A stretch of DNA of 64,000 nt from Mesorhizobium amorphae. Its GTDB lineage: Bacteria > Pseudomonadota > Alphaproteobacteria > Rhizobiales > Rhizobiaceae. The notes below the pieces were generated by a model, which saw nothing but the letters and a program-made list of their open reading frames with translations, searched no databases and was not told the origin of the DNA. The stretch spans positions 124,001 to 188,000 of the forward strand of contig NZ_JHQS01000006.1 in the NCBI RefSeq assembly GCF_014843845.1. The letters are read 5' to 3'. Shown one piece after another: positions 1 to 8,166 of this stretch; position 1 is the first letter of the stretch; the number at the start of each line of letters is the position of its first letter. The translations under genes and the position numbers were made by a program.

Positions 1-253
1 TGTTGGCCGTCATGAAACCGATCAGCGTGATCAGGATCAAGGCAACGATGAGGCCAAAGCCCGGAACCGGGACCGGCAGATAGGTGTCGGGGCTGTAGCG
101 GGCCGGAATATAAGGTTTCACCCAGGAATCGACCCAACCGATGAACGACCAGGCGATATAGGCGGTGATGGCCAGAGGTGCGCAGACGATGAAGCCGGTC
201 AGGAAATAATTCCGCAGCCGGGTCATGCCTGAGGTCTTGGGAGCGTCGGACAT
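1..253 (-). CDS. DUF502 family membrane protein, N-terminal part (runs off the window)
   Basis: The first 84 codons are present, reading leftwards from ATG at 251-253; the rest lies outside the window. The translation begins MSDAPKTSGMTRLRNYFLTG and has one hydrophobic segment at about residues 14-36 and the start of a second near 68-84, separated by a short loop rich in Pro and Tyr. This matches the N-terminus of the DUF502 family of small inner-membrane proteins, whose function is unknown. It lies downstream of glmS on the same strand with an 82-bp gap, so it may be read from the glmU-glmS transcript. The family call rests on resemblance of the first third only. Confidence 0.7.
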   Translation of the reverse strand, partial: MSDAPKTSGMTRLRNYFLTGFIVCAPLAITAYIAWSFIGWVDSWVKPYIPARYSPDTYLPVPVPGFGLIVALILITLIGFMTAN

Positions 254-335
254 GGGTTCACCGCAGCGCGCTGATTGCAACGCGACATTAGTGAACCGCA
301 AGGCGGTTTGGAATTGCGAAGTTTTTAAACGCTGC

Positions 336-2159
336 CTATTCCACCGTCACCGACTTCGCCAGATTGCGCGGCTGGTCGACGTCGGTGCCCATGAACACGG
401 CGGTGAAGTAGGCGAGCATCTGGATCGGCAGCGCGTAGACGATCGGTGAGATGATTTCCGGCACGTCGGGCAGGATGATCGTCTCCATCGTCTTGACGCT
501 CGCCTGTGCCGCACCCTTGCTGTCGGTGATCAGGATGATCTTGCCGCCGCGCGCCGCCACTTCCTGCATGTTCGACACCGTCTTTTCGAAGATGCGGTCA
601 TGCGGCGCGATGACGATCACCGGCATGTTCTCGTCGATCAGCGCGATCGGGCCGTGCTTCAGCTCGCCCGCAGCATAACCTTCGGCGTGGATATAGGAGA
701 TTTCCTTGAGCTTCAGCGCGCCTTCCATGGCCAGCGGGAAATTGGTGTCGCGGCCGAGATACAGCACGTCCTTGTAGCGCGACAGTTCCCGCGCAATGCG
801 CTCGATCTGCCCGTCGAGCTTCAGCACCTGGTTGGCGTAGCGCGGCGCTTCCGACAGCTCGCGCACCAGCGTCTTTTCCTGCTCACGCGAAATCGTTCCG
901 CGCGCCACGCCGGCGCGTATCGCAAGCGAGGCCAGCACCGAGAGCTGACAGGTAAAAGCCTTGGTCGAGGCGACGCCGATCTCCGGGCCGGCCAGCGTCG
1001 GCAGCACCACATCGGATTCGCGTGCCATGGTCGATTCGCGCACATTGACGACGGCGCCGATCTTCATGCCGGCCTTCCGGCAGTAGCGCAGCGAGGCCAG
1101 CGTGTCGGCGGTCTCGCCCGACTGCGAGATGAAGAAGGCGGCGTCGTTGGCCGACAGCGGCATCTCGCGGTAGCGGAATTCCGAGGCGACATCGATGTCG
1201 ACCGGCAGCCGCGCATAGCGCTCGAACCAGTATTTGCTGATCAGGCCGGCGAGATAGGCGGTGCCGCAGGCCGAGATCGCCAGCCGTCCGATCTTGGCGA
1301 AATCGAAGGGCAGCTCGAGCGGCTTCGAGACGCCGGAGACGAAATCCACATAATGCGCCAGCGTGTGCGAGATCACTTCCGGCTGCTCATGGATTTCCTT
1401 TTCCATGAAGTGTCGGCGGTTGCCCTTGTCGACCATGAAGCTGGTCGAGAGCGACTGCTGGCGCTTGCGCTCGACCTTGTTGCCGTCCATGTCGAAAATG
1501 GCGACATCGTTGCGTCGCACCACCGCCCAGTCGCCGTCTTCCAGATAGGTGATCGAATTGGTGAAGGGCGCCAGCGCAATGGCGTCGGACCCCAAAAACA
1601 TCTCGCCGTCGCCATGGCCGACGGCCAAGGGCGGGCCATTGCGGGCGCCGACGATCAGATCCTCGTCACCTTTGAACATGATCGCCAGTGCGAAGGCGCC
1701 TTCCAGCCGCTTCAGCGCCTGGTGCGCGGCCTCGACCGGCTTCAGCCCCCTGGCCAGTTCGCGCGCCACCAGATGCGCCACGACCTCGGTATCGGTCTGC
1801 GACGAGAAAGAATAGCCGTCGCGGATTAGTTCGTCGCGCAGCTCGGCGAAATTCTCGATGATGCCGTTGTGGACGATGGCGACGCCGTCGGAAAAATGCG
1901 GATGCGCGTTGGTTTCGTTCGGCACGCCATGCGTTGCCCAGCGCGTGTGGCCGATGCCGATCGTGCCGCCGAGCGGCTCGTTCTTCAGCAGGCGTTCGAG
2001 ATTGACCAGCTTGCCTTCGGCGCGCCGGCGGCCAAGTTCGCCATGTTCGATGGTGGCGACGCCGGCCGAGTCATAGCCGCGGTATTCGAGCCGTTTCAGC
2101 GCATCGACGATGAGCGGCGCGACCTGCTGCTGGCCGACAATTCCGACGATACCGCACAT
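336..2159 (-). CDS. glmS: Glutamine--fructose-6-phosphate aminotransferase (isomerizing)
   Basis: This enzyme makes glucosamine-6-phosphate from fructose-6-phosphate and glutamine, the first step towards UDP-GlcNAc for peptidoglycan and lipid A. The 607-residue protein has the expected length. It starts MCGIVGIVG, with Cys2 as the N-terminal nucleophile of the class II glutaminase domain (about 1-220; YRGYDSAG at 27-34, HTRWATHG at 71-78). Two SIS sugar-isomerase domains follow, the first with ISACGTAYLAG near 295-305 and SQSGET at 345-350, and the protein ends in the usual KSVTVE tail. It lies 187 bp downstream of glmU on the same strand, so substrate supply and the later GlcNAc-1-P uridylyl steps are probably co-expressed. 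No glmS ribozyme is visible upstream, as expected outside Firmicutes. Confidence 0.97.
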   Translation of the reverse strand: MCGIVGIVGQQQVAPLIVDALKRLEYRGYDSAGVATIEHGELGRRRAEGKLVNLERLLKNEPLGGTIGIGHTRWATHGVPNETNAHPHFSDGVAIVHNGIIENFAELRDELIRDGYSFSSQTDTEVVAHLVARELARGLKPVEAAHQALKRLEGAFALAIMFKGDEDLIVGARNGPPLAVGHGDGEMFLGSDAIALAPFTNSITYLEDGDWAVVRRNDVAIFDMDGNKVERKRQQSLSTSFMVDKGNRRHFMEKEIHEQPEVISHTLAHYVDFVSGVSKPLELPFDFAKIGRLAISACGTAYLAGLISKYWFERYARLPVDIDVASEFRYREMPLSANDAAFFISQSGETADTLASLRYCRKAGMKIGAVVNVRESTMARESDVVLPTLAGPEIGVASTKAFTCQLSVLASLAIRAGVARGTISREQEKTLVRELSEAPRYANQVLKLDGQIERIARELSRYKDVLYLGRDTNFPLAMEGALKLKEISYIHAEGYAAGELKHGPIALIDENMPVIVIAPHDRIFEKTVSNMQEVAARGGKIILITDSKGAAQASVKTMETIILPDVPEIISPIVYALPIQMLAYFTAVFMGTDVDQPRNLAKSVTVE

Positions 2160-2346
2160 GGCGCTTGCCCCCGATTCCTTGCAGAAACCCAGCGCTATCT
2201 AGGGATTGCCGGCCTGCCGTAAAAGTCACTTTGCGTTTCGTTCCGTGTCAGCGGAACGGTCCTGCTCGCAATGCACCATGACAGACCGCTCTTGCAATCC
2301 GGTTACTGCAATCGTTCGGTTTTTCAGGCGTTTGGCCTGCCAATAT

Positions 2347-3705
2347 TCACTTTTTCTTCGCCGCAGCCGCCGAAGCAAAACGCTCGCGCAATTCCTTGCC
2401 CTTGCCTGGAATCGTTTTCTGGCGGGCGCGGCCGAAGGCCAGCGCGTCATCCGGCACGCTTTCGGTAATCACGCTGCCCGAGGCGATGTAGCCGCCGTTG
2501 CCGATCGTGACCGGCGCCACCAGCGAGGAGTTCGAGCCGATGAAGGCGCCCTCGCCGATATCGGTGAAGAATTTCGAGTAGCCGTCATAATTGCAGGTGA
2601 TGGTGCCGGCGCCGATATTGGCGCCCGCTCCAACCCGCGCATCGCCGATATAGGTCAGATGGTTGACCTTGGCGCCCTCCTCGATGACAGCCTGCTTGAC
2701 CTCGCAGAAATTGCCGACCTTGGCCTTCTGCTTGAGATCGGCACCGGGCCGCAGCCGCGCGAACGGCCCGACATCGCAATTCGAGGCGACGGTGGCGCCC
2801 TCGATATGGCTGAAGGCATGGATCTTGGCGCCCGTGGCGATCTTCACGCCGGGCCCGAACCAGACATTGGGCTCGACGATGGTGTCGGCGCCGATCTCCG
2901 TATCGTGTGAGAAGAACACGGTCTCGGGCGCAATCAGCGTGACTCCCGAGAGCATGGCCTCGCGCCGCCGGCGCCGCTGCCAGATGCCTTCGGCTTCGGC
3001 CAGCTCGGCGCGGTTGTTGATGCCGAGCGCGTTCTCGAAACTGGCCTCGGTGGCGATGACATCGAGCCCTTGGCCGCTGGCGATCTCGACGATATCGGTC
3101 AGGTAGTATTCGCCCTTGGCGTTCTTGTTGCCGACCGCTTCGAGCAGCTTCAGCGCCTGGCTGCCGGCCACCGCCATCAGCCCGCCATTGCAGAAGGTGA
3201 TCTTTTTCTCCTCGTCGGAGCAGTCCTTCTCCTCGCGGATTGCGACCAGCTTGCCGCCCTTTTCGATCAGGCGGCCATAGCCGGTCGGGTTGGCCGTGCG
3301 GAAACCGATCACAACGACGCCAGCACCTTCGGCCAGTTTCAACCGTGCCACGGTGAGCGCGTCCGGATCGATCAACGGCGTGTCGCCGAACATTACGAGG
3401 ACATCGTCGTAACCCCTTGATATCGCGTCGCGCGCAGCCAGCACGGCATGCGCTGTGCCCAAGCGCTTTTCCTGCACAAAAGTCTCTGCCTTCGGCGCAA
3501 ACTTGGTCGCCGCTTTCCGCATCTCCTCCGCGCCATGGCCGATCACCAGCGCCTGGTCACCGGCGCCGGCGGCCTCAGCCGCCTTCACCACATGGGCAAC
3601 CATCGGCAGGCCGGCGATCTGATGCAGCACCTTCGGCAGCGCGCTCTTCATGCGAGTGCCTTCGCCGGCAGCGAGGATGACGGACAGGCAGGATCTTTGG
3701 CTCAT
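2347..3705 (-). CDS. glmU: Bifunctional N-acetylglucosamine-1-phosphate uridyltransferase / glucosamine-1-phosphate acetyltransferase
   Basis: GlmU acetylates glucosamine-1-phosphate and then uridylylates it to UDP-GlcNAc in the cytoplasm. The 452-residue protein carries the nucleotidyltransferase signature [15 protein letters not shown] at residues 11-25. The second half, from about 260 onwards, is a left-handed beta-helix of hexapeptide repeats, with the conserved NHLTYIGDA and [11 protein letters not shown] stretches of the acetyltransferase site. It ends in a Lys-rich tail. Gene order glmU then glmS on the minus strand supports joint control of amino-sugar synthesis. The ATG at 3703-3705 gives the conserved N-terminus; no better alternative is seen. 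Confidence 0.97.
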   Translation of the reverse strand: MSQRSCLSVILAAGEGTRMKSALPKVLHQIAGLPMVAHVVKAAEAAGAGDQALVIGHGAEEMRKAATKFAPKAETFVQEKRLGTAHAVLAARDAISRGYDDVLVMFGDTPLIDPDALTVARLKLAEGAGVVVIGFRTANPTGYGRLIEKGGKLVAIREEKDCSDEEKKITFCNGGLMAVAGSQALKLLEAVGNKNAKGEYYLTDIVEIASGQGLDVIATEASFENALGINNRAELAEAEGIWQRRRRREAMLSGVTLIAPETVFFSHDTEIGADTIVEPNVWFGPGVKIATGAKIHAFSHIEGATVASNCDVGPFARLRPGADLKQKAKVGNFCEVKQAVIEEGAKVNHLTYIGDARVGAGANIGAGTITCNYDGYSKFFTDIGEGAFIGSNSSLVAPVTIGNGGYIASGSVITESVPDDALAFGRARQKTIPGKGKELRERFASAAAAKKK

Positions 3706-3786
3706 GGAAAGGCAACCGTATGAAAGGGATCAGGAATCGGAACTATCTAGCACTGGCGCCATGCTGCACCAATGCGGTTAAATTCC

Positions 3787-3871
3787 GGTGAGATGGCGGA
3801 GCAGCTGACTCTTAATCAGCGGGTCCAAAGTTCTGTACGAAAGCCCGGGCTTGAATCGGGACGCCTACCCC
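3787..3871 (+). pseudogene. tRNA-like relic with a Lys(CTT)-type anticodon arm
   Basis: A perfect 5-bp stem GCTGA/TCAGC (3804-3808 and 3816-3820) encloses the 7-base loop CTCTTAA, giving anticodon CTT at 3811-3813. It is followed by GGGTCC as in bacterial tRNA-Lys. The flanks do not make a good tRNA: the putative acceptor GGTGAGA pairs with GCCTACC at only five of seven positions. The T arm is a 4-bp CCCG/CGGG stem with a 9-base loop, and the variable region is too long for tRNA-Lys. The 3' end overlaps the last codon of ccdA. I read it as a decayed or chimeric tRNA, possibly a recombination scar. A divergent functional tRNA is not excluded. Confidence 0.35.
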
Positions 3872-4611
3872 AATTGCCCAAGGGCCGGGAAGTTCTCCAG
3901 GAGCCAATACGACGCGCTCTGTACCCCGCCGGTCAGGAAAAACACCCCCGCGACAACCAGTAGTGCGCCGATCGCCTTTTCGACGCGGCCGAGATGGACG
4001 CGGAATTTGCCAAGGAAGCGCATGAAGGCCCCGGAAAACAGGGCTGCGATCAGGAACGGGATGCCCAGCCCGAGCGAATAGGCAGCGAGCAGCAGCGCGC
4101 CCTCACCGACCGTCTCGCGGCCGCCGGCCAGCGTCAGGATCGGTCCCAGCACCGGACCGATGCAGGGTGTCCAGCCGAAAGCGAAGGCCAGCCCCATGAC
4201 ATAGGCGGCAATCAGGCTGGCCGGCTTGCCTTGCGACTGGAAGCGCGCCTCGCGCGACAGAAGCGGGATGCGCAATATGCCGAGGAAATTCAGCCCCATC
4301 AGGATGATCAGCACGCCGGCGGCCATCGCCAGTTGCTCCTGCCAGACGCGCAGCCAATGACCGATGGTCGAAGCACCGGCACCAAGCGCGACGAACACGG
4401 TGGAGAAGCCGAGCACGAAAGCGATCGAGGACGCAATCAATGCGCCACGCGCGCCTGCCTTTGCCGTGGCGCCGGCATCGCCGCGAAAGTCGTCGACCGA
4501 CACGCCGGCCATGTAGCAGAGATAGGGCGGCACCAGCGGCAGCACGCAAGGCGACAGGAACGAGATCGCCCCCGCCCCGACCGCGCTGACATAGCCGATG
4601 TCCAATGCCAT
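3865..4611 (-). CDS. ccdA: Cytochrome c biogenesis / thiol-disulfide transmembrane protein, CcdA type
   Basis: CcdA-type proteins carry electrons from cytoplasmic thioredoxin across the inner membrane to periplasmic thiol proteins used in cytochrome c maturation. The 248-residue product starts at ATG 4609-4611 (MALDIGYVSAVGAG). Longer upstream reading would add residues unlike the family. Six hydrophobic segments are visible. The two reactive cysteines sit in the expected motifs: SPCVLPLVPPY with Cys22 in the first helix, and GWTPCIGP with Cys150 in the fourth. The gene stands alone on the minus strand, divergent from the secreted protein at 4794. Its last codons overlap the tRNA-like relic. 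Confidence 0.92.
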   Translation of the reverse strand: MALDIGYVSAVGAGAISFLSPCVLPLVPPYLCYMAGVSVDDFRGDAGATAKAGARGALIASSIAFVLGFSTVFVALGAGASTIGHWLRVWQEQLAMAAGVLIILMGLNFLGILRIPLLSREARFQSQGKPASLIAAYVMGLAFAFGWTPCIGPVLGPILTLAGGRETVGEGALLLAAYSLGLGIPFLIAALFSGAFMRFLGKFRVHLGRVEKAIGALLVVAGVFFLTGGVQSASYWLLENFPALGQLG

Positions 4612-4793
4612 TCCCAAGCTCCAACAATGCTGGCGCGCATATAGCGACGCACCGCCTTGTCCACCAATCACCATTTTGTGGCAAGCCGGACTGCCTCCAG
4701 CGACAGACGGGGAAGAAACGGGCAGCCGGACACGTTGAACAGACAAGGCCGCGATTTCCCGCGCGCCTCTTCGGATCACTTAGGGAGATTTCC

Positions 4794-5171
4794 ATGAAAA
4801 CGATCACAGCCGGGCTGGCCGCGCTCTTGCTCAGCACCGCCGCATCCTTCGCTGCCGAGGCGTGGAAGGAAGCCGATGTCGGTGGCACCAAGATCTACAC
4901 CGATGCCAACGGCATGACGCTTTATACCTACGACAAGGACGAGAAGGGCAAGACCAACTGCTACGACAAATGCGCCACCAACTGGCCGCCGCTGAAAGCC
5001 GAGGCCGACGCGAAAGCCGACGGTGAATGGACAGTCGTCGACCGCACCGACGGCACCAAGATGTGGGCCTATGAGGGCAAGCCGGTCTACACCTTCATCA
5101 AGGACAAGAAGGCCGGTGACATGACCGGCGACGGCGTCGGCGAGGTCTGGCACGTCGTCAAGGCCGACTGA
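4794..5171 (+). CDS. Small secreted protein with two PF03640-type repeats
   Basis: The 125-residue product has a signal peptide (MKTITAGLAALLLSTAASFA, cleavage near residue 20-21) and two copies of the short repeat of the secreted-repeat family PF03640 (COG4315). The copies are at GMTLYTYDKDE (40-50) and GKPVYTFIKDKKAGD in the second half, each followed by a Trp-containing segment. Cys56 and Cys60 form a CYDKC pair that could bind metal or form a disulfide. The family has no established function. The start is fixed by a good ribosome site (AGGGAGAT) seven bases before ATG 4794. Transcription is divergent from ccdA, and a link to periplasmic thiol chemistry is only a guess. Confidence 0.85.
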   Translation: MKTITAGLAALLLSTAASFAAEAWKEADVGGTKIYTDANGMTLYTYDKDEKGKTNCYDKCATNWPPLKAEADAKADGEWTVVDRTDGTKMWAYEGKPVYTFIKDKKAGDMTGDGVGEVWHVVKAD

Positions 5172-5553
5172 CGTTCCCAATGCAGCGTCCTGCCTGCTGG
5201 CGGACAGTGTGCTGCCGCTAGCGGGACGTCGACTGGTCGCCGGGCACCCTCCATTCGCCTGGCGGCCGGTTTCACAAAGCAGGCTATTGCCCCTGCTCAG
5301 ATGCGGCACTGGGCCGGATTTGCATGGTCGCTGGCGACGTATCTCCGAGTCGTTTCGGGTCGCTCGAAGCATGAACGGCCTTCCCCGAAATTCTGTGATT
5401 TTCTCCATACACTCTAAGAGTGTATCGCTGCCGACGTCCCCGCAATTTGGCCGCTTCCCCTTGACCGATTGCAAAAGCGCGGCCATGTGAGCGACGAAAA
5501 GAACGCGTCGCGCAGCGGAATTCTTCTGCCGCCCACAGCTGATATGAGACCTC
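5172..5553. other. 382-bp gap upstream of topA
   Basis: No coding region with a credible start or ribosome site was found here. The only distinct structure is a perfect inverted repeat at 5407-5425, annotated separately. In many Rhizobiales dprA lies near topA, but no dprA remnant was recognised in this stretch. The 130 bp next to topA are less GC-rich than the genes and probably hold its promoter. Confidence 0.5.
5407..5425. promoter_or_regulatory. Perfect inverted repeat, candidate operator upstream of topA
   Basis: ATACACTC, three bases TAA, then GAGTGTAT form a perfect 8-bp dyad about 130 bp before the topA start. The AT-rich core with no T run fits a dimeric regulator site better than a terminator. 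The cognate protein is unknown. Confidence 0.45.
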
Positions 5554-8160
5554 ATGGACGTCGTCGTCGTCGAATCGCCGGCCAAGGCTAAGACAATCAA
5601 CAAATACCTCGGCAAGAACTACAAGGTTCTGGCCTCGTTCGGCCATGTCCGCGATCTGCCGGCCAAGGACGGCTCGGTGCGCCCCGACGAGGACTTTGCC
5701 ATGTCCTGGGCCGTCGATACCGCCTCGGGCAAGCGCCTGGCCGACATCGCCAAGGCGGTCAAGGACGCCGACGGCCTGATCCTCGCCACCGACCCGGACC
5801 GCGAGGGCGAAGCGATCTCCTGGCATGTGCTGGAAGTGCTGAAGCAGAAGCGCGCGCTGAAGGACAAGCCGGTCAGCCGCGTCGTCTTCAACGCCATCAC
5901 CAAGTCCTCGGTGCTGGAAGCCATGGCCAATCCGCGCCAGATCGACGCGCCGCTGGTCGATGCCTATCTCGCCCGCCGGGCGCTGGACTATCTCGTCGGC
6001 TTCACCCTGTCGCCGGTGCTTTGGCGCAAGCTGCCCGGCGCCCGCTCGGCCGGCCGCGTCCAGTCGGTGGCGCTGCGCCTGGTCTGCGACCGCGAATCCG
6101 AGATCGAGCGCTTCATCCGCGAGGAATACTGGCAGATCGCCGCCATTCTCGGCACGCCGCGCAACGAGAATTTCGAGGCACGGCTGACCGCCTTCGAGCG
6201 CAAGAAGCTGCAAAAACTCGACATCGCCAACAAGGCGCAGGCCGACGACATCAAGGCGATGCTCGAAGGTGCTGCTTTCAAGGCGCTGTCGGTCGAGGCC
6301 AAGCCGACCAAGCGCAATCCCGGCCCGCCCTTCACCACCTCGACGCTGCAGCAGGCGGCCTCGTCGGGTCTCGGCTTTTCCGCCAGCCGCACCATGCAGG
6401 TGGCGCAGCGCCTCTATGAAGGCATGGACATCGGTGGCGAGACCGCCGGCCTGATCACCTATATGCGAACCGACGGCGTGCAGATGGCGCCGGAGGCGAT
6501 CGACGCCGCGCGCGATGCGATCGCCAAGGAGTTCGGTGCGAAATACCTGCCGGAAAAGCCGCGTTTTTACACGACCAAGGCCAAGAACGCCCAGGAAGCG
6601 CACGAGGCGATCCGCCCGACCGATTTCATGCGCACGCCGGCTTCGGTCAGGCAGTATCTCGATGCCGACCAGGCGCGGCTCTACGAGCTGATCTGGAAGC
6701 GCGCCATCGCCAGCCAGATGCAGCCGGCCGAGATCGAGCGCACCACGGTCGAGATCGAGGCGGTCAACGGCGCCCGCACCGCCGAGCTTCGCGCCGTCGG
6801 TTCGGTCGTTCGCTTCGACGGTTTCATCGCCGCCTACACCGACCAGAAGGACGAGGATGCGGAGGACGAGGAAAGCCGCCGCCTGCCCGAGATCCGCGCC
6901 GGCGAACAGCTTGCGCGCCAGGCGATCAACGCCACCCAGCACACCACCGAACCGCCGCCGCGCTATTCGGAAGCCTCACTGATCAAGAAGCTGGAAGAGC
7001 TCGGCATCGGCCGCCCGTCCACCTACACGGCGATCCTGAAGACGCTCGAGGACCGCGATTACGTCGAGATCGACAAGCGCAAGCTGGTGCCGCAGGCCAA
7101 GGGCCGGCTGTTGTCGGCCTTCCTCGAAAGCTTCTTCGAGCGCTATGTCGAATATGATTTCACCGCCTCGCTCGAGGAAAAGCTCGACGAGATTTCCGAC
7201 GGCAAGCTCGCCTGGAAAGATGTGCTGCGCGACTTCTGGAAGGACTTTTCCGGCGCTGTCGCCGACATCAAGGAACTGCGCGTCACCGACGTGCTCGATG
7301 CGCTGAACGAAGAGCTGGCGCCGCTAGTGTTTCCGGCGCGCGAAGACGGTTCGAACCCGCGCATCTGCCCGAAATGTGGCACCGGCAATCTGTCGCTCAA
7401 GCTCGGCAAATTCGGCGCCTTCGTCGGTTGCTCGAACTATCCGGAATGCTCGTTCACCCGCCAGCTCGGCGACGCCGCCAACCCCAATGGCGAGAACGGC
7501 AACGGCGACGACGGCACCAAGGTGTTGGGCAAGGACCCCTACACGGCTGAGGAGATCACGCTGCGCAGCGGCCGCTTCGGCCCCTACATCCAGCGTGGCG
7601 ACGGCAAGGAAGCCAAGCGCTCCAGCCTGCCCAAGGGCTGGACGGTCGATACAATCGACCACGAAAAGGCGCTTGCCCTCTTGGCGCTGCCGCGTGACGT
7701 CGGCAAGCATCCGGAGAGCGGCAAGATGATTTCAGCCGGGCTCGGCCGCTACGGACCCTTCGTGCTGCATGACGGCACCTACGCCAATCTCGAAAGCATC
7801 GAGGACGTGTTCTCGATCGGCCTCAACCGCGCCGTGTCGGTGATCGCCGAGAAGCAGCTGAAGGGCAAGAACGGCCGCAATGGTGGCACCCCCGCCGCGC
7901 TGAAGGAGCTTGGCGATCACCCCGATGGCGGCGGCAAGATCGTCGTGCGCGACGGCAAATACGGGCCCTACGTCAATTTCGGCAAGGTCAACGCGACGCT
8001 GCCCAAGGGCAAGGACCCGCAATCGGTGACCATCGAGGACGCGCTGACGCTGATTGCCGAGAAGGAAGCCAAGGGCGGCGGCGGCAAGAAGCCGTTCCGC
8101 AAGGCGGCGGGGGCGAAGCCCGCGGCCGCCAAAAAGCCGGCGGCGAAGAAAAAGGGATAG
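5554..8160 (+). CDS. topA: DNA topoisomerase I (type IA)
   Basis: TopA relaxes negative supercoils by transient single-strand cleavage. The 868-residue protein begins with the Toprim domain (VVVVESPAKAKTINKYLG, residues 3-20, and ATDPDREGEAISWH near 73-86). The catalytic tyrosine is Tyr303 in LITYMRTDG. A four-cysteine zinc ribbon follows near 605-635 (CPKCG to CSNYPEC), then further topoisomerase C-terminal repeats (GRFGPYIQRGDG, GRYGPFVLHDG, GKYGPYVNFG). The tail is rich in Lys and Ala (KKPAAKKKG), typical of rhizobial TopA. It leads an operon with rnr, whose start is only 6 bp after the topA stop. Confidence 0.97.
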   Translation: MDVVVVESPAKAKTINKYLGKNYKVLASFGHVRDLPAKDGSVRPDEDFAMSWAVDTASGKRLADIAKAVKDADGLILATDPDREGEAISWHVLEVLKQKRALKDKPVSRVVFNAITKSSVLEAMANPRQIDAPLVDAYLARRALDYLVGFTLSPVLWRKLPGARSAGRVQSVALRLVCDRESEIERFIREEYWQIAAILGTPRNENFEARLTAFERKKLQKLDIANKAQADDIKAMLEGAAFKALSVEAKPTKRNPGPPFTTSTLQQAASSGLGFSASRTMQVAQRLYEGMDIGGETAGLITYMRTDGVQMAPEAIDAARDAIAKEFGAKYLPEKPRFYTTKAKNAQEAHEAIRPTDFMRTPASVRQYLDADQARLYELIWKRAIASQMQPAEIERTTVEIEAVNGARTAELRAVGSVVRFDGFIAAYTDQKDEDAEDEESRRLPEIRAGEQLARQAINATQHTTEPPPRYSEASLIKKLEELGIGRPSTYTAILKTLEDRDYVEIDKRKLVPQAKGRLLSAFLESFFERYVEYDFTASLEEKLDEISDGKLAWKDVLRDFWKDFSGAVADIKELRVTDVLDALNEELAPLVFPAREDGSNPRICPKCGTGNLSLKLGKFGAFVGCSNYPECSFTRQLGDAANPNGENGNGDDGTKVLGKDPYTAEEITLRSGRFGPYIQRGDGKEAKRSSLPKGWTVDTIDHEKALALLALPRDVGKHPESGKMISAGLGRYGPFVLHDGTYANLESIEDVFSIGLNRAVSVIAEKQLKGKNGRNGGTPAALKELGDHPDGGGKIVVRDGKYGPYVNFGKVNATLPKGKDPQSVTIEDALTLIAEKEAKGGGGKKPFRKAAGAKPAAAKKPAAKKKG

Positions 8161-8166
8161 CAGGCC

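Noticed and set aside
5284..6942. A minus-strand open frame of about 550 codons over the topA 5' half
   Set aside because: Antisense to the Toprim domain of TopA, with no support of its own.
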